Source: Aphanothece hegewaldii CCALA 016
Lineage (GTDB): Bacteria; Cyanobacteriota; Cyanobacteriia; Cyanobacteriales; Microcystaceae
DNA: 45,616 nt
Reading direction: 5' to 3'
Assembly: GCF_003007785.1 (NCBI RefSeq)
Contig: NZ_PXOH01000034.1
Coordinates: 1 to 45,616 of the forward strand
Shown one piece after another: positions 31,669 through 39,717 of this stretch (position 1 is the stretch's first letter; every line of letters begins with the position of its first letter). A model generated the notes under the pieces. It searched no databases, was not told the DNA's origin, and worked only from the letters and a program-made list of their open reading frames with translations. The position numbers and the translations under genes were made by a program.

Positions 31669-33003
31669 ATGAAACAGTCTCGGCATTCCCTGTCTGTTGG
31701 TCAACATATCTTCTTAGGCAGTAGCATTACAACCTTAGCTGTAACGTCTTTTTTAACTCCGGTAATGGCAACAAATGCCACCTCAAAAGACGACACTCTA
31801 GAAAATAGTCCTAAAGCCGTCATTGATGAAGTTTGGCAACTGGTAAATAATGAATTTGTTGATCGCAGTTTTCATCATGTTGACTGGCAACGTAAACGAC
31901 AAGAACTTTTAAGCCGTAACTATGCTAACCGCAAACAAGCTTATTTAGCAATTAGAGAAGCTCTAAAAGAAATAGGTGATCCTTATACTCGTTTTCTAGA
32001 ACCCGAAGAATTTACCGCTTTAACGACTCAAACATCTGGGGAATTATCCGGGGTGGGGGTACGTCTAGCAGTTGATAAACGCACTAAAGATTTAATTGTT
32101 ATTGAAGCACTCAAAAATTCTCCCGCATTAGCTGGCGGCGTTCAACAAGGCGATCGCGTGATCAGAATTAATGGTAAACCAACCGCTTTGATGACACTCG
32201 AACAAGCTATTAAGGAAATGGAAGGCGAAGTCGGGACCGATGTTAATTTACAAATATCTCGTAAAAGTAAAGGGATTTTTGAAGTAACACTGACTCGCGC
32301 TCAACTCGAAATTCCCTCAGTCAGCTATTCTATTAAAGAAGAAGCACAGATTAAAGTCGGTTACATTCGTCTTGATGAGTTTAGTTCTCATGCAGCCGAA
32401 CAAATGAAACTCGCTATAGAAGACCTTAGTCAAAAAAATGTATCAGGTTTTGTCTTAGATTTGCGAGGAAATCCAGGTGGGTTACTTTTTGCTAGTGTTG
32501 ATATTGCTCGGATGTGGATGAAGTCTGGCGAAATCGTTAGTACAATTGATCGGCGTGGTGGCGATCGTCATTATCAAGCTAATGGAACCGCTATAACTGA
32601 GCTTCCCTTGGTTCTTCTAGTCAATGAAGGATCAGCCAGTGCTAGTGAAATTTTAGCAGGAGCATTAAAAGAAAACGGACGAGCAACCCTTGTCGGAATG
32701 CCAACCTATGGTAAAGCAACCGTTCAATCTGTCCATTCTCTTTCTGATGGTTCTGGGTTAGCTGTAACCATTGCACGTTATTTTCCCCCCAATGGCGAAA
32801 ATATTAGTAAAAAAGGCATCAAACCAGATGTACAAATTGGTCTCACAACTGAACAAAAACTTCAGTTAAGAAATAATCCTGATTTAGTGGGAACAAGTGC
32901 CGATCCACAATACAAACGTGCGATCTCAGTATTGCAAACTCATCCATCTGCTCAGATCAAACCCCCAGAAATTCCCAAACCTTTAACGATTCGTCCTGAA
33001 TAA
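31669..33003 (+). CDS. Carboxyl-terminal processing protease (S41A, Ctp)
   Basis: 444 residues with an N-terminal signal (cleavage probably near PVMATN). A PDZ domain spans about 115-205 (LSGVGVRLAV, QQGDRVIRINGK), then the serine-lysine protease domain with NEGSASASEILAGALK (catalytic Ser near 324) and MPTYGKATVQ (Lys near 349). These proteases act in lumen or periplasm; CtpA matures the D1 protein of photosystem II, while CtpB and CtpC have other roles. The sequence around VDRSFHHVDWQRKR resembles the CtpB/CtpC branch more than CtpA, but I cannot settle this without alignment. Separate transcription unit. Confidence 0.9.
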   Translation: MKQSRHSLSVGQHIFLGSSITTLAVTSFLTPVMATNATSKDDTLENSPKAVIDEVWQLVNNEFVDRSFHHVDWQRKRQELLSRNYANRKQAYLAIREALKEIGDPYTRFLEPEEFTALTTQTSGELSGVGVRLAVDKRTKDLIVIEALKNSPALAGGVQQGDRVIRINGKPTALMTLEQAIKEMEGEVGTDVNLQISRKSKGIFEVTLTRAQLEIPSVSYSIKEEAQIKVGYIRLDEFSSHAAEQMKLAIEDLSQKNVSGFVLDLRGNPGGLLFASVDIARMWMKSGEIVSTIDRRGGDRHYQANGTAITELPLVLLVNEGSASASEILAGALKENGRATLVGMPTYGKATVQSVHSLSDGSGLAVTIARYFPPNGENISKKGIKPDVQIGLTTEQKLQLRNNPDLVGTSADPQYKRAISVLQTHPSAQIKPPEIPKPLTIRPE

Positions 33004-33073
33004 AAAAGATTTCTTTGGAGTTATCCTGAAAAGAAAATAAAATAGTCAGTGTGTAACTCCTAACTCTTTTTTA

Positions 33074-33775
33074 ATGAATCCAGAAGAAAGAATTATTGTA
33101 CCCTTAGATGTTAACAGTACAGAAGCGGCGATCGCATTAGTCGAGCAACTGCCTCAAGTAAGTTTTTGGAAAGTGGGTCTCGAACTATTTACCAGTGTTG
33201 GACCTTCAATTCTGCAAATCCTTAAAGATCAAGGAAAACAAATCTTTTTAGACCTGAAACTACACGATATCCCAAATACAATGGCGGGGGCTTGTCGTTC
33301 CGTTGCTTCCTATCAAGTTGATTTACTCACCATCCATGCGACAGCAGGTCGTCACGCCCTACAAGCATCTAAAGAAGCAATTACTACGGCTAATAGTTCA
33401 ACTAAATTACTTGCTATTACTGTCCTTACCAGTATAAACTCACGAGAGTTAGCCTTTGATCTAAAAATACCCTTAGAATTGCCAGAGTATGCCTTACAAA
33501 TGGCGATTCTAGCCAAAGAATCTGGCATTGATGGGGCCGTGTGTTCTCCCCACGAAGTTAGCCAACTAAGACAAATTTGTGGTGATGATTTCTTGCTCGT
33601 TTGTCCTGGTGTACGGCCAACTTGGGCAGAATCTGGGGATCAAAAACGGGTCATGACTCCAAAACAAGCAATTCAAGCAGGGGCTAACTATTTAGTGATC
33701 GGTCGTCCCATTACGGCGGCAGAAAATCCGCTACAAGCATGGTCAAAAATCTGCGACGAGTTAGCTACAGTTTAA
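33074..33775 (+). CDS. pyrF: Orotidine 5'-phosphate decarboxylase
   Basis: 233 residues. The TIM-barrel enzyme decarboxylates OMP to UMP, the last step of pyrimidine synthesis. Signatures are VPLDVNSTEAAI, the catalytic array FLDLKLHDIPNT (D-x-K-x-x-D), LTIHATAGRHAL, and CPGVRPTW with LVIGRPIT binding phosphate. Start ATG 33074 is the normal family start. Its 3' end overlaps the next gene by 37 bp in another frame. Confidence 0.95.
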   Translation: MNPEERIIVPLDVNSTEAAIALVEQLPQVSFWKVGLELFTSVGPSILQILKDQGKQIFLDLKLHDIPNTMAGACRSVASYQVDLLTIHATAGRHALQASKEAITTANSSTKLLAITVLTSINSRELAFDLKIPLELPEYALQMAILAKESGIDGAVCSPHEVSQLRQICGDDFLLVCPGVRPTWAESGDQKRVMTPKQAIQAGANYLVIGRPITAAENPLQAWSKICDELATV

Positions 33776-34317
33776 TCGGATTCTTGGGTCTATTGGGGGT
33801 GAATTTAACAGTAAGCGCCCTCCCAACAACCTCCACTTGTCCCACAGATACAGAAAAATTATCTCAATTACTCTTGCAAGATTTACCAAGTTATGCTAAT
33901 AGAGTTTTGCATCGCTCCAAAAAAACCGATTTAGGCTCATTCGTTCAAACCTATGTTATTGTATCTGGACAAGGTGAAACTCAACCCCTTCCTTTACGTC
34001 AAAGTCCCAGTCAATATCAAGCTATTTTTTCTGAAGTTAAACCGCAAGTTTTTTTTACAACATTTGAACGGCAATATAGCAATAATAAATTAGTCAGATT
34101 TCATAACTACAATTGGTTATTTTTAGTGCCAACTGAAAAAGGATGGCGGTTAGTCATGAGTTTATCTCAATTAGCATCCTTAGAACCGACTCAACCCAAT
34201 GATCCACCATTACCCCCCATAGATACAACAAATGGTGTAATCGGTCAAGCTGTTCAATTATGGCTTAGAGATTGTGAAGCTGGAGTATTAAAAACTGGAG
34301 CTAATTTAGAAAAGTGA
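33739..34317 (+). CDS. Secreted protein of unknown function
   Basis: 192 residues with a signal peptide (MVKNLRRVSYSLIGFLGLLG and onward to VSALP). The mature part includes CPTDTEKLSQLLLQDLPSYA, RVLHRSKKTD and a YVIVSGQGE segment, and ends with WLRDCEAGVLKTGAN. Two cysteines, one near each end of the mature protein, may form a disulphide. The architecture recurs in cyanobacterial genomes as a conserved hypothetical, in my memory. It starts within pyrF (37-bp overlap), so it should be co-translated with it, though no functional link is apparent. Confidence 0.65.
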   Translation: MVKNLRRVSYSLIGFLGLLGVNLTVSALPTTSTCPTDTEKLSQLLLQDLPSYANRVLHRSKKTDLGSFVQTYVIVSGQGETQPLPLRQSPSQYQAIFSEVKPQVFFTTFERQYSNNKLVRFHNYNWLFLVPTEKGWRLVMSLSQLASLEPTQPNDPPLPPIDTTNGVIGQAVQLWLRDCEAGVLKTGANLEK

Positions 34318-34324
34318 CTTGTAA

Positions 34325-34338
34325 GACCAAATCCCTAC
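34325..34338. repeat. Half unit of the short hairpin repeat, copy 5
   Basis: GACCAAATCCCTAC matches the right arm of the second unit of copy 3, but the left arm is missing. It lies eight bases after the secreted-protein gene and before the coiled-coil gene's putative -10 box (TATAAT at 34373-34378). Confidence 0.5.
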
Positions 34339-34431
34339 GCGTTCATCAATCATAATACTATTAAACCCATAATATAATTAGTACGAACTTTGGGATACTG
34401 AAAAACTTTTAACTAATAGGAGTGAGCGCAA

Positions 34432-34809
34432 ATGTCAACAGTATCCGACTCAGACCTTAAAGAATTAAAAGATTTAATTTTAGGTATAGATAAGAAATTA
34501 GATGTACAAATAGCTAGAACCGATGAACGTTTTAAATCGATAGATCAACGCTTTGACCAAATTGATCAACGTTTTAACGATCTTCAGTTACAAATAGATC
34601 AACGATTTGAGCAGGTTGACAAGCGATTTGAGCAAGTTGACAAACAATTTGAGCAGGTTAACAAGCGATTTGAGCAAGTTGACAAACAATTTGAGTCGGT
34701 CAATGCTCGTATTAATACATTTACCCTAGGTTTCTTAGGTATCGTTGGAGTTTTAGTAACAGGATTATTAGGAATTATTGGAAAAGTTGTATTTTTCCCA
34801 AATCCTTAA
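34432..34809 (+). CDS. Membrane-anchored heptad-repeat coiled-coil protein, copy 1
   Basis: 125 residues. After a helical start (LKELKDLILGIDKKLD) come heptads of the form RFEQVDK/QFEQVNK from about residue 35 to 90, a nearly perfect coiled coil, and a single C-terminal membrane segment (TLGFLGIVGVLVTGLLGIIG) followed by KVVFFPNP. The topology would place the coil in the cytoplasm, tail-anchored. It recalls Bdr-like and DUF-type small coiled-coil proteins of other bacteria. A near-perfect RBS AGGAG is nine to ten bases before the ATG. The role is unknown. Confidence 0.75.
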   Translation: MSTVSDSDLKELKDLILGIDKKLDVQIARTDERFKSIDQRFDQIDQRFNDLQLQIDQRFEQVDKRFEQVDKQFEQVNKRFEQVDKQFESVNARINTFTLGFLGIVGVLVTGLLGIIGKVVFFPNP

Positions 34810-34840
34810 AAGAATCATAAAAATTGCCTTTAATGATCGG

Positions 34841-35293
34841 CTAGTTTAATCCAAGCTCAAATTCTATAAATATTTCTAATAAATTAGGATAAATTGAATT
34901 GTTTCGCTTCACAAAAATTTCTTGAGATTCAAAACTAGCACGGAGCGATTCATCAGTTTTTTTTAGAGCTTTATATGTTCCTGTAGGTTCCCAAAGAGAA
35001 TTAGAAGGAGCCAGCGTTAAAATATTTGTAATTTTATGAATGGTAATATCTATTGATAGAATATTATCAGGAGCAAAATTATAAATAACTTTGACTTCAT
35101 TAAATTTATTTTTTGAAAGGTTATTGATTAATTGACTAATATCTTTTGGAGTTGTGACAAAAGTACGACCTTTAGACCACAATCTCGACCTAAGCTTAAA
35201 TACGGTTGGCAATAAAGGAGTTTTGGGAAAATGTAATAGATTAATAACTTTAGAATCTTGTTCTAGAGTTAAAAGCTGAGTGTACAAGAACAT
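34841..35293 (-). CDS. Protein of unknown function between the coiled-coil duplicates
   Basis: 150 residues (MFLYTQLLTLEQDSKVINLL) with no signal peptide or clear domain. Parts look like mixed alpha/beta (VKVIYNFAPDNILSIDITIH, NILTLAPSNSLWEPTGTYK). The stop codon lies in the duplicated segment (CTAGTTTAATCC), so the last residues may derive from the duplication boundary. Base use is AT-rich like the defence genes. It is convergent with coiled-coil copy 1. I cannot assign a function. Confidence 0.55.
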   Translation of the reverse strand: MFLYTQLLTLEQDSKVINLLHFPKTPLLPTVFKLRSRLWSKGRTFVTTPKDISQLINNLSKNKFNEVKVIYNFAPDNILSIDITIHKITNILTLAPSNSLWEPTGTYKALKKTDESLRASFESQEIFVKRNNSIYPNLLEIFIEFELGLN

Positions 35294-35336
35294 ATTTTAT
35301 TTAAAAGAAATATTTTACGCTTATTAAAAAATGTTG

Positions 35337-35365
35337 TTGAAGGCAACGAGTTTCTTTGTTAAAAT
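35337..35365 (+). promoter_or_regulatory. Sigma70-type promoter for coiled-coil copy 2
   Basis: TTGAAG (35337-35342), a 17-base spacer and TAAAAT (35360-35365) form a good consensus promoter about 70 bases before the start codon. Copy 1 has a different upstream sequence with TATAAT at 34373-34378 and a poor -35, so the two copies are probably expressed differently. Confidence 0.5.
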
Positions 35366-35434
35366 TATACCAAAACTGACTTGATAGCGTAATAATTTAG
35401 CCAAAAGACCTTTAATTAATAGGAGTGAGCGCAA

Positions 35435-35833
35435 ATGTCAACAGTAACCGACTCAGACCTTAAAGAATTAAAAGATTTAATTTTAGGTATAGATAAGAAA
35501 TTAGATGTACACATAGCTAGAACCGATGAACGTTTTAAATCGATAGATCAACGCTTTGACCAAATTGATCAACGTTTTAATGATCTTCAGTTACAGATTG
35601 ATCAACGATTTGAGCAGGTTGACAAGCGATTTGAGCAGGTTGATAAACGATTTGAGCAGGTTGACAAACAATTTGAGCAGGTTAACAAGCGATTTGAGCA
35701 AGTTGACAAACAATTTGAGCAGGTCAATGCTCGTATTAATACATTTACCCTAGGTTTCTTAGGTATCGTTGGAGTTTTAGTAACAGGATTATTAGGAATT
35801 ATTGGAAAAGTTGTATTTTTCCCAAATCCTTAA
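35435..35833 (+). CDS. Membrane-anchored heptad-repeat coiled-coil protein, copy 2
   Basis: 132 residues, identical to copy 1 except for a few residues (VT for VS near the start, H for Q in LDVHIART, E for S near VNARINTF) and one additional heptad RFEQVDK. The coil is thus seven residues longer. The same C-terminal membrane anchor and the same leader are present. It lies 20 bp from the convergent phnE gene. Length variation by whole heptads points to slippage among the 21-bp units. Confidence 0.75.
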   Translation: MSTVTDSDLKELKDLILGIDKKLDVHIARTDERFKSIDQRFDQIDQRFNDLQLQIDQRFEQVDKRFEQVDKRFEQVDKQFEQVNKRFEQVDKQFEQVNARINTFTLGFLGIVGVLVTGLLGIIGKVVFFPNP

Positions 35834-35853
35834 GCAAATCCTAAAAATTGCCT

Positions 35854-36627
35854 TTAACGATCGGCTAGTTTTTGTCTTAATTTAGAACTTCCCCAATCAA
35901 TTGTAGTCACAACCACTAACATAACTATCATAAAAGTAGAAGCTTTTGTACGTTCAAATCCATTAATATAGCTGACTAATTCAAAACCAATACCACCCGC
36001 ACCCACAACGCCTAAAATAGAAGCAGCACGGATATTATATTCAAACATATACAGTGTATAACCCAAAGCCAATGGTAAGATCTGAGGAAGAATCCCATAT
36101 TGAGCAATTTGTAACCAAGATGCACCCGTTACCTCTAAAGCTTGTAAAGAATTAGCTTCTACTGATTCGATCGCCTCTTGATAAAACTTAGCCAAATAGC
36201 CAATACTATAGATTCCTAGAGCAAAAGTTCCCGCAGTCGCACCTAAACCAATTGCTGAGACAAAAATTAAAGCGAGAATAATTGAAGGAATTGAGCGTAA
36301 AGTATTTTGTATGAGATTGCCCAAAAATTGTAAGCCATAGGGCGATAAATTATGTGCGCTAATAATTGCTATGGGTAGAGAAAGAAATGCACCGATCGTT
36401 GTTCCAATAATTGACATTTGAATCGTTTCTAGCAATGCTTCTAACGCTAAGGGTAAAACTTGCCAATTAGGGGGAAAAAAATCACTTAAAAAGACCGCTA
36501 TATATTTTCCACCATCTTTTATAGTATTTAGATCAACTTTTAAGCCTTGCCATGCCCATATATATACACCAATCAATAATAAACCGAGCAGTAATGAAGG
36601 TAGATAAGATTGAGATTTTTTTAACAT
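35854..36627 (-). CDS. phnE: Phosphonate/phosphite ABC transporter, permease
   Basis: 257 residues with about six membrane spans and the family features FLSDFFPPNWQVLPLALEAL and the EAA-type loop (EAIESVEANSLQALEVTGAS with QIAQYGILPQILP). PhnE forms the inner-membrane channel of the PhnCDE importer. Its start overlaps the phnC end by seven bases. The last codons are duplicated 1 kb away next to coiled-coil copy 1. Only one permease gene is present, so it should act as a homodimer. Confidence 0.88.
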   Translation of the reverse strand: MLKKSQSYLPSLLLGLLLIGVYIWAWQGLKVDLNTIKDGGKYIAVFLSDFFPPNWQVLPLALEALLETIQMSIIGTTIGAFLSLPIAIISAHNLSPYGLQFLGNLIQNTLRSIPSIILALIFVSAIGLGATAGTFALGIYSIGYLAKFYQEAIESVEANSLQALEVTGASWLQIAQYGILPQILPLALGYTLYMFEYNIRAASILGVVGAGGIGFELVSYINGFERTKASTFMIVMLVVVTTIDWGSSKLRQKLADR

Positions 36628-37337
36628 AGATGTGCAAATTGATGCTGTATATTTTCACTTTTGCCATCATAAATTACACGGCCTTTATCGAGAATAATTG
36701 AACGATCAGTATATTCACTAGCCATCGCTAAATCGTGTAGTACTAAAACTATCGTCATTCCTTGTTTGCGGAGATCTGTAATAATATTCATCATCTGTTG
36801 AGTGGCGACTAAATCTAATCCTGATGTGGGTTCATCTGCGAAAAGAATTTTAGGTGATTCCATTAAAGCACGTGCGATCGCTACTCGTTGTTGTTGTCCA
36901 CCACTCAGTTTACTCACTTTTTGCTTTTCGTGTTGTTCTAATCCCAACTGTCTTAATAAAGATTGTGCTGTGATGCGATCGTTTGCCGAAAATCCCCATA
37001 AAGAAGACCAACTAGACACAGTTCCCAACTTACCACAAAGAACATTATCTAATGCAGAGAGTTGGGGGATCAAACCTCCCCCTTGCCAAATCATACCAAT
37101 TTGACGACGCACACGATTAAGAGTCTTTTGAGTCATCACTAAATTATTAATGTAGATTTCCCCTTTTTGTAATGGTAAAAGTCCCACCATTGCTTTTAAT
37201 AGACTAGACTTTCCTGCACCATTAAGTCCTAAGAGTGCCACACATTCACCCTGATTAATTTTCAAGGTTATCCCATTGAGAATCGGACGACTCAAAGACG
37301 TATTGTAATTACTATAAATATCGTGGCATTCAATCAT
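36621..37337 (-). CDS. phnC: Phosphonate/phosphite ABC transporter, ATP-binding protein
   Basis: 238 residues from ATG 37337 (MIECHDIYSNYN). The nucleotide-binding motifs are complete: Walker A LLGLNGAGKSSLLKAM, Q-loop IGMIWQGGGL, signature KLSGGQQQRVAIARAL, Walker B ILFADEPTSGLD and the H-loop LVLHDLAMA. It sits between phnD and phnE, as usual for this system. Upstream in-frame codons (MSCFCFLPSYN) overlap the tail of phnD and are unlikely to be translated. Confidence 0.88.
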   Translation of the reverse strand: MIECHDIYSNYNTSLSRPILNGITLKINQGECVALLGLNGAGKSSLLKAMVGLLPLQKGEIYINNLVMTQKTLNRVRRQIGMIWQGGGLIPQLSALDNVLCGKLGTVSSWSSLWGFSANDRITAQSLLRQLGLEQHEKQKVSKLSGGQQQRVAIARALMESPKILFADEPTSGLDLVATQQMMNIITDLRKQGMTIVLVLHDLAMASEYTDRSIILDKGRVIYDGKSENIQHQFAHLC

Positions 37338-37370
37338 ATTATATGACGGCAAAAAACAAAAACAACTCAA

Positions 37371-38348
37371 TTACGGGTCAATTTTTGCTCTTTGTAAAGC
37401 GGTTTTCATCGGTGCTAAATGCTGATCATGATCAACTCGCACCAGTTGGGTAGAGTTATAAAGAGTCGTAAACATTGCTTTATTTTTCGGTTCATTTAAC
37501 GCTAAAAGCGCATTAATTAATTTTTCTCTTGTTGCTGCAGGAACATCATTATCAATCACAATACCATGAGCAGGAACACCAGGAATTCCTAAAATTACTT
37601 TTAATTGTTTAGCTTCTTCGGCAGTGATCCAAGGGGGGTTTAACGCATATTCAGAAACAGCCGCGACATCAACTTGCCCTCTTAATACTGCTTGTAATGC
37701 ACTACTATAACCATCTCCATATATGACTTGGCTAAAGAATTTGCCATAGTCATCAGGGCTTTTAATCATACCTTGTCCGACAAATTCGCTAGTTGGTATA
37801 ATATAGCCTGAACCAGAAGTGCGAGAAGCAAAAGCGATTTTTTTGCCTTTTAGCTGTCTCAGTGTTTTTTTGACATTGTTTTCGGTTTCTAACTTGCTAT
37901 CTTTTCTAACCACTAAAACTGAGCGATAGGTTTTCCCTCCAGAATAATCAGAGCGAATTTCAGCTAAATACATTCTTGCACCAGTAAGCTGTTCTGCTTT
38001 GATTGCGCCACGACCTCCCAAAAAGGCTACATCGGCACGGTTTGAGCGTAATGCTTCGATGGCTGCTGTTTCATCGGCCACAACTGCTTCTACTTTTAAA
38101 CCTGTTTGTTTAGAAAGAAAATCAGTAACAGCTTGTGCTTTTTTATCTAAATCTGTAGCATCTCGACGGGTCGCAAAAACAATAACAATACGATTGTTCG
38201 GTGCTTGTGCAACCAGTTTTTCTTTTTGAGAAATATCATCAGTTTCAGCAAAAGCCGGATTAATCTTATTATTAATTGAATTTAAGCTCAGTCCAGCAGA
38301 CACTAATAAGGACAGGGATGCTACCCCTACTAATAGTTTATATAACAT
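37371..38348 (-). CDS. phnD: Phosphate/phosphite/phosphonate-binding periplasmic protein
   Basis: 325 residues with a signal peptide (LLVGVASLSLLVSAGLSL, cleavage probably after NPAFA). The body follows the PhnD family: IVIVFATRRDATDLDKKAQA, VVADETAAIEALRSNRADVA, FLGGRGAIKAEQLTG, SGSGYIIPTSEFV and SALQAVLRGQVDVAAVSEYA. It captures the substrate for PhnCE. No carbon-phosphorus lyase or phosphite dehydrogenase gene lies in the window, so the ligand (phosphonate, phosphite or phosphate) is undecided. First gene of a phnDCE operon; 180 bp upstream are free of genes and could carry a PhoB-type site, but I saw no convincing Pho box. Confidence 0.88.
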   Translation of the reverse strand: MLYKLLVGVASLSLLVSAGLSLNSINNKINPAFAETDDISQKEKLVAQAPNNRIVIVFATRRDATDLDKKAQAVTDFLSKQTGLKVEAVVADETAAIEALRSNRADVAFLGGRGAIKAEQLTGARMYLAEIRSDYSGGKTYRSVLVVRKDSKLETENNVKKTLRQLKGKKIAFASRTSGSGYIIPTSEFVGQGMIKSPDDYGKFFSQVIYGDGYSSALQAVLRGQVDVAAVSEYALNPPWITAEEAKQLKVILGIPGVPAHGIVIDNDVPAATREKLINALLALNEPKNKAMFTTLYNSTQLVRVDHDQHLAPMKTALQRAKIDP

Positions 38349-38528
38349 TTACTTCTTGCAAAAGATAATCAACAATTCTTTAATATACATTATAATTGAG
38401 CGTTTGTCCTTAAATGAGATGAGTCAGTCGGATTCAGGTAAACACTTCAAATTTGCGATCGCTATTTTTATAGTATATTTGTTCTTAAATGAGCTATGTT
38501 CTCGATCTCATTACGAAGAGAGGACGGT

Positions 38529-39701
38529 CTAAATTTTTTTCGGCTCTGGTTTAGCTTGAGTAATGGGATGAGGTGTAGACCATTTTAAATGTTGATAAAC
38601 GACACGTGAAACTTCTTGAATCAATTTTCTACCATTTTCATCATTGTGAGGGCGCTTAACCATTATCGACATTAAATAGCGTTTTCCATTAGGCATATCA
38701 ATTATGCCAGCATCTCCTAAAGTTGTGCCAATATCTCCTGTTTTGTGAGCAATCATCGCGCTTTTTTCTAAACCTGCTGGCAAAAGGGTTTTAGTCATTG
38801 TTCCTTGCATAATCTCAATCAGGCGATCGCGCATTTTTATCGACAGTAAATCTCCTTGATTCACTCGATTTAAAATATAAACTAAATCTTTAGAACTTGT
38901 TGTATTTGTTCCTTCTAAATCTGGCAATATATTATTAATAACTGTTTGTTGAAGTCCCCATTCTAGAAATCTTTGATTTAAAACTTCTTTGCCTCCTAGC
39001 CGACGAATTATCATATTAGTCGCCGTGTTATCGCTAATAGTAATCATTTTAGTTGCTGTTTCAAGTGCAGTAAATTTCTGATCTGGTTTGAGATACTGCA
39101 TATTACCTGAACCTGTAGCGATGACATTTTTATCCATTACTAAAGATTCATCTAAATATATTTTCTTCGCATCAACATCTTGTAAGAAAGCTACTAAAAT
39201 TGGTATTTTAATTGTACTTGCCGCCGCGAAAATACTATCCCCAGATAAATTAACATAAGCTCCATTATCCAAATCAACAACAAAAGTTCCTAATTGTAAT
39301 TTTGGATATTTAGCAGCAATCTTTTCAATTTTTTGTTTAAGTGGGACTAATTCTTGTTTTAGTAATATATCGTGCGTAATTGAAGATTCAATAGGCTGAA
39401 TCACTGTACTTTTTTGCACATTTTTAGAGGCTGTATTGTTTTGAGGAGATACTAACTTAGTTGGATCAAAAACCGTTAATAAAGTTCCAGCGATCGCGGC
39501 TAAACCTCCGCCCAAAATCAATAGACGAAGTAAATAAGTAACAAGTAAAATTACTGGCGAAGGAATTCGTTTTTTACTATTTAACTGGCTTTTTTGAAGA
39601 GACGTTTTATTAGAAAAAGAAGGTTGAATTTTACGAGGTTGAACCGAAAATGTTTTTGTTTTAGTAACCAGTCGTGCCGTCGGGTTTTTCTTACGCATCA
39701 T
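38529..39701 (-). CDS. Class A beta-lactamase/penicillin-binding-fold hydrolase, membrane anchored
   Basis: 390 residues. A basic N-terminus of about 45 residues precedes one membrane segment (VILLVTYLLRLLILGGGLAA). The catalytic domain, from about 115, has S162-T-I-K165, S223-D-N and K320-T-G, the three active-site motifs of the fold. The omega-loop glutamate motif (ExxxN) of true class A beta-lactamases is not evident; the region reads LPDLEGTNTTSSKDL. The enzyme may be a peptidoglycan or ester hydrolase rather than a drug-resistance enzyme. Expected location: cytoplasmic membrane facing the periplasm. Between trmJ and phnD on the same strand. Confidence 0.78.
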   Translation of the reverse strand: MMRKKNPTARLVTKTKTFSVQPRKIQPSFSNKTSLQKSQLNSKKRIPSPVILLVTYLLRLLILGGGLAAIAGTLLTVFDPTKLVSPQNNTASKNVQKSTVIQPIESSITHDILLKQELVPLKQKIEKIAAKYPKLQLGTFVVDLDNGAYVNLSGDSIFAAASTIKIPILVAFLQDVDAKKIYLDESLVMDKNVIATGSGNMQYLKPDQKFTALETATKMITISDNTATNMIIRRLGGKEVLNQRFLEWGLQQTVINNILPDLEGTNTTSSKDLVYILNRVNQGDLLSIKMRDRLIEIMQGTMTKTLLPAGLEKSAMIAHKTGDIGTTLGDAGIIDMPNGKRYLMSIMVKRPHNDENGRKLIQEVSRVVYQHLKWSTPHPITQAKPEPKKI

Positions 39702-39717
39702 GAATAGAAAAGATTAA

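Larger units (their letters stand above)
34405..35873. repeat. Direct duplication flanking an inserted gene
   Basis: The segment 34405-34851 recurs at about 35408-35873. It includes the leader AATAGGAGTGAGCGCAA, the whole coiled-coil gene and about 40 bases after it, including the last codons of phnE (KLADH in the left copy, KLADR in the real phnE). The intervening 34852-35407 carries one gene on the other strand. The copies are nearly identical except for one extra 21-bp heptad unit on the right. Confidence 0.85.

Noticed and set aside
33017..33060. GGAGTTA and TAACTCC with a later run of T before pyrF, considered as a terminator of the Ctp gene.
   Set aside because: The loop is 30 bases and the T-run lies directly before the pyrF start; too weak.
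34600..35720. The tandem 21-bp units looked at first like a CRISPR-type or minisatellite array.
   Set aside because: They encode perfect heptads in frame in both copies, have no spacers and no cas genes are near.
35854..38348. A complete phosphonate-degradation cluster was looked for around phnDCE.
   Set aside because: No C-P lyase, phosphonatase or phosphite dehydrogenase gene is in the window.
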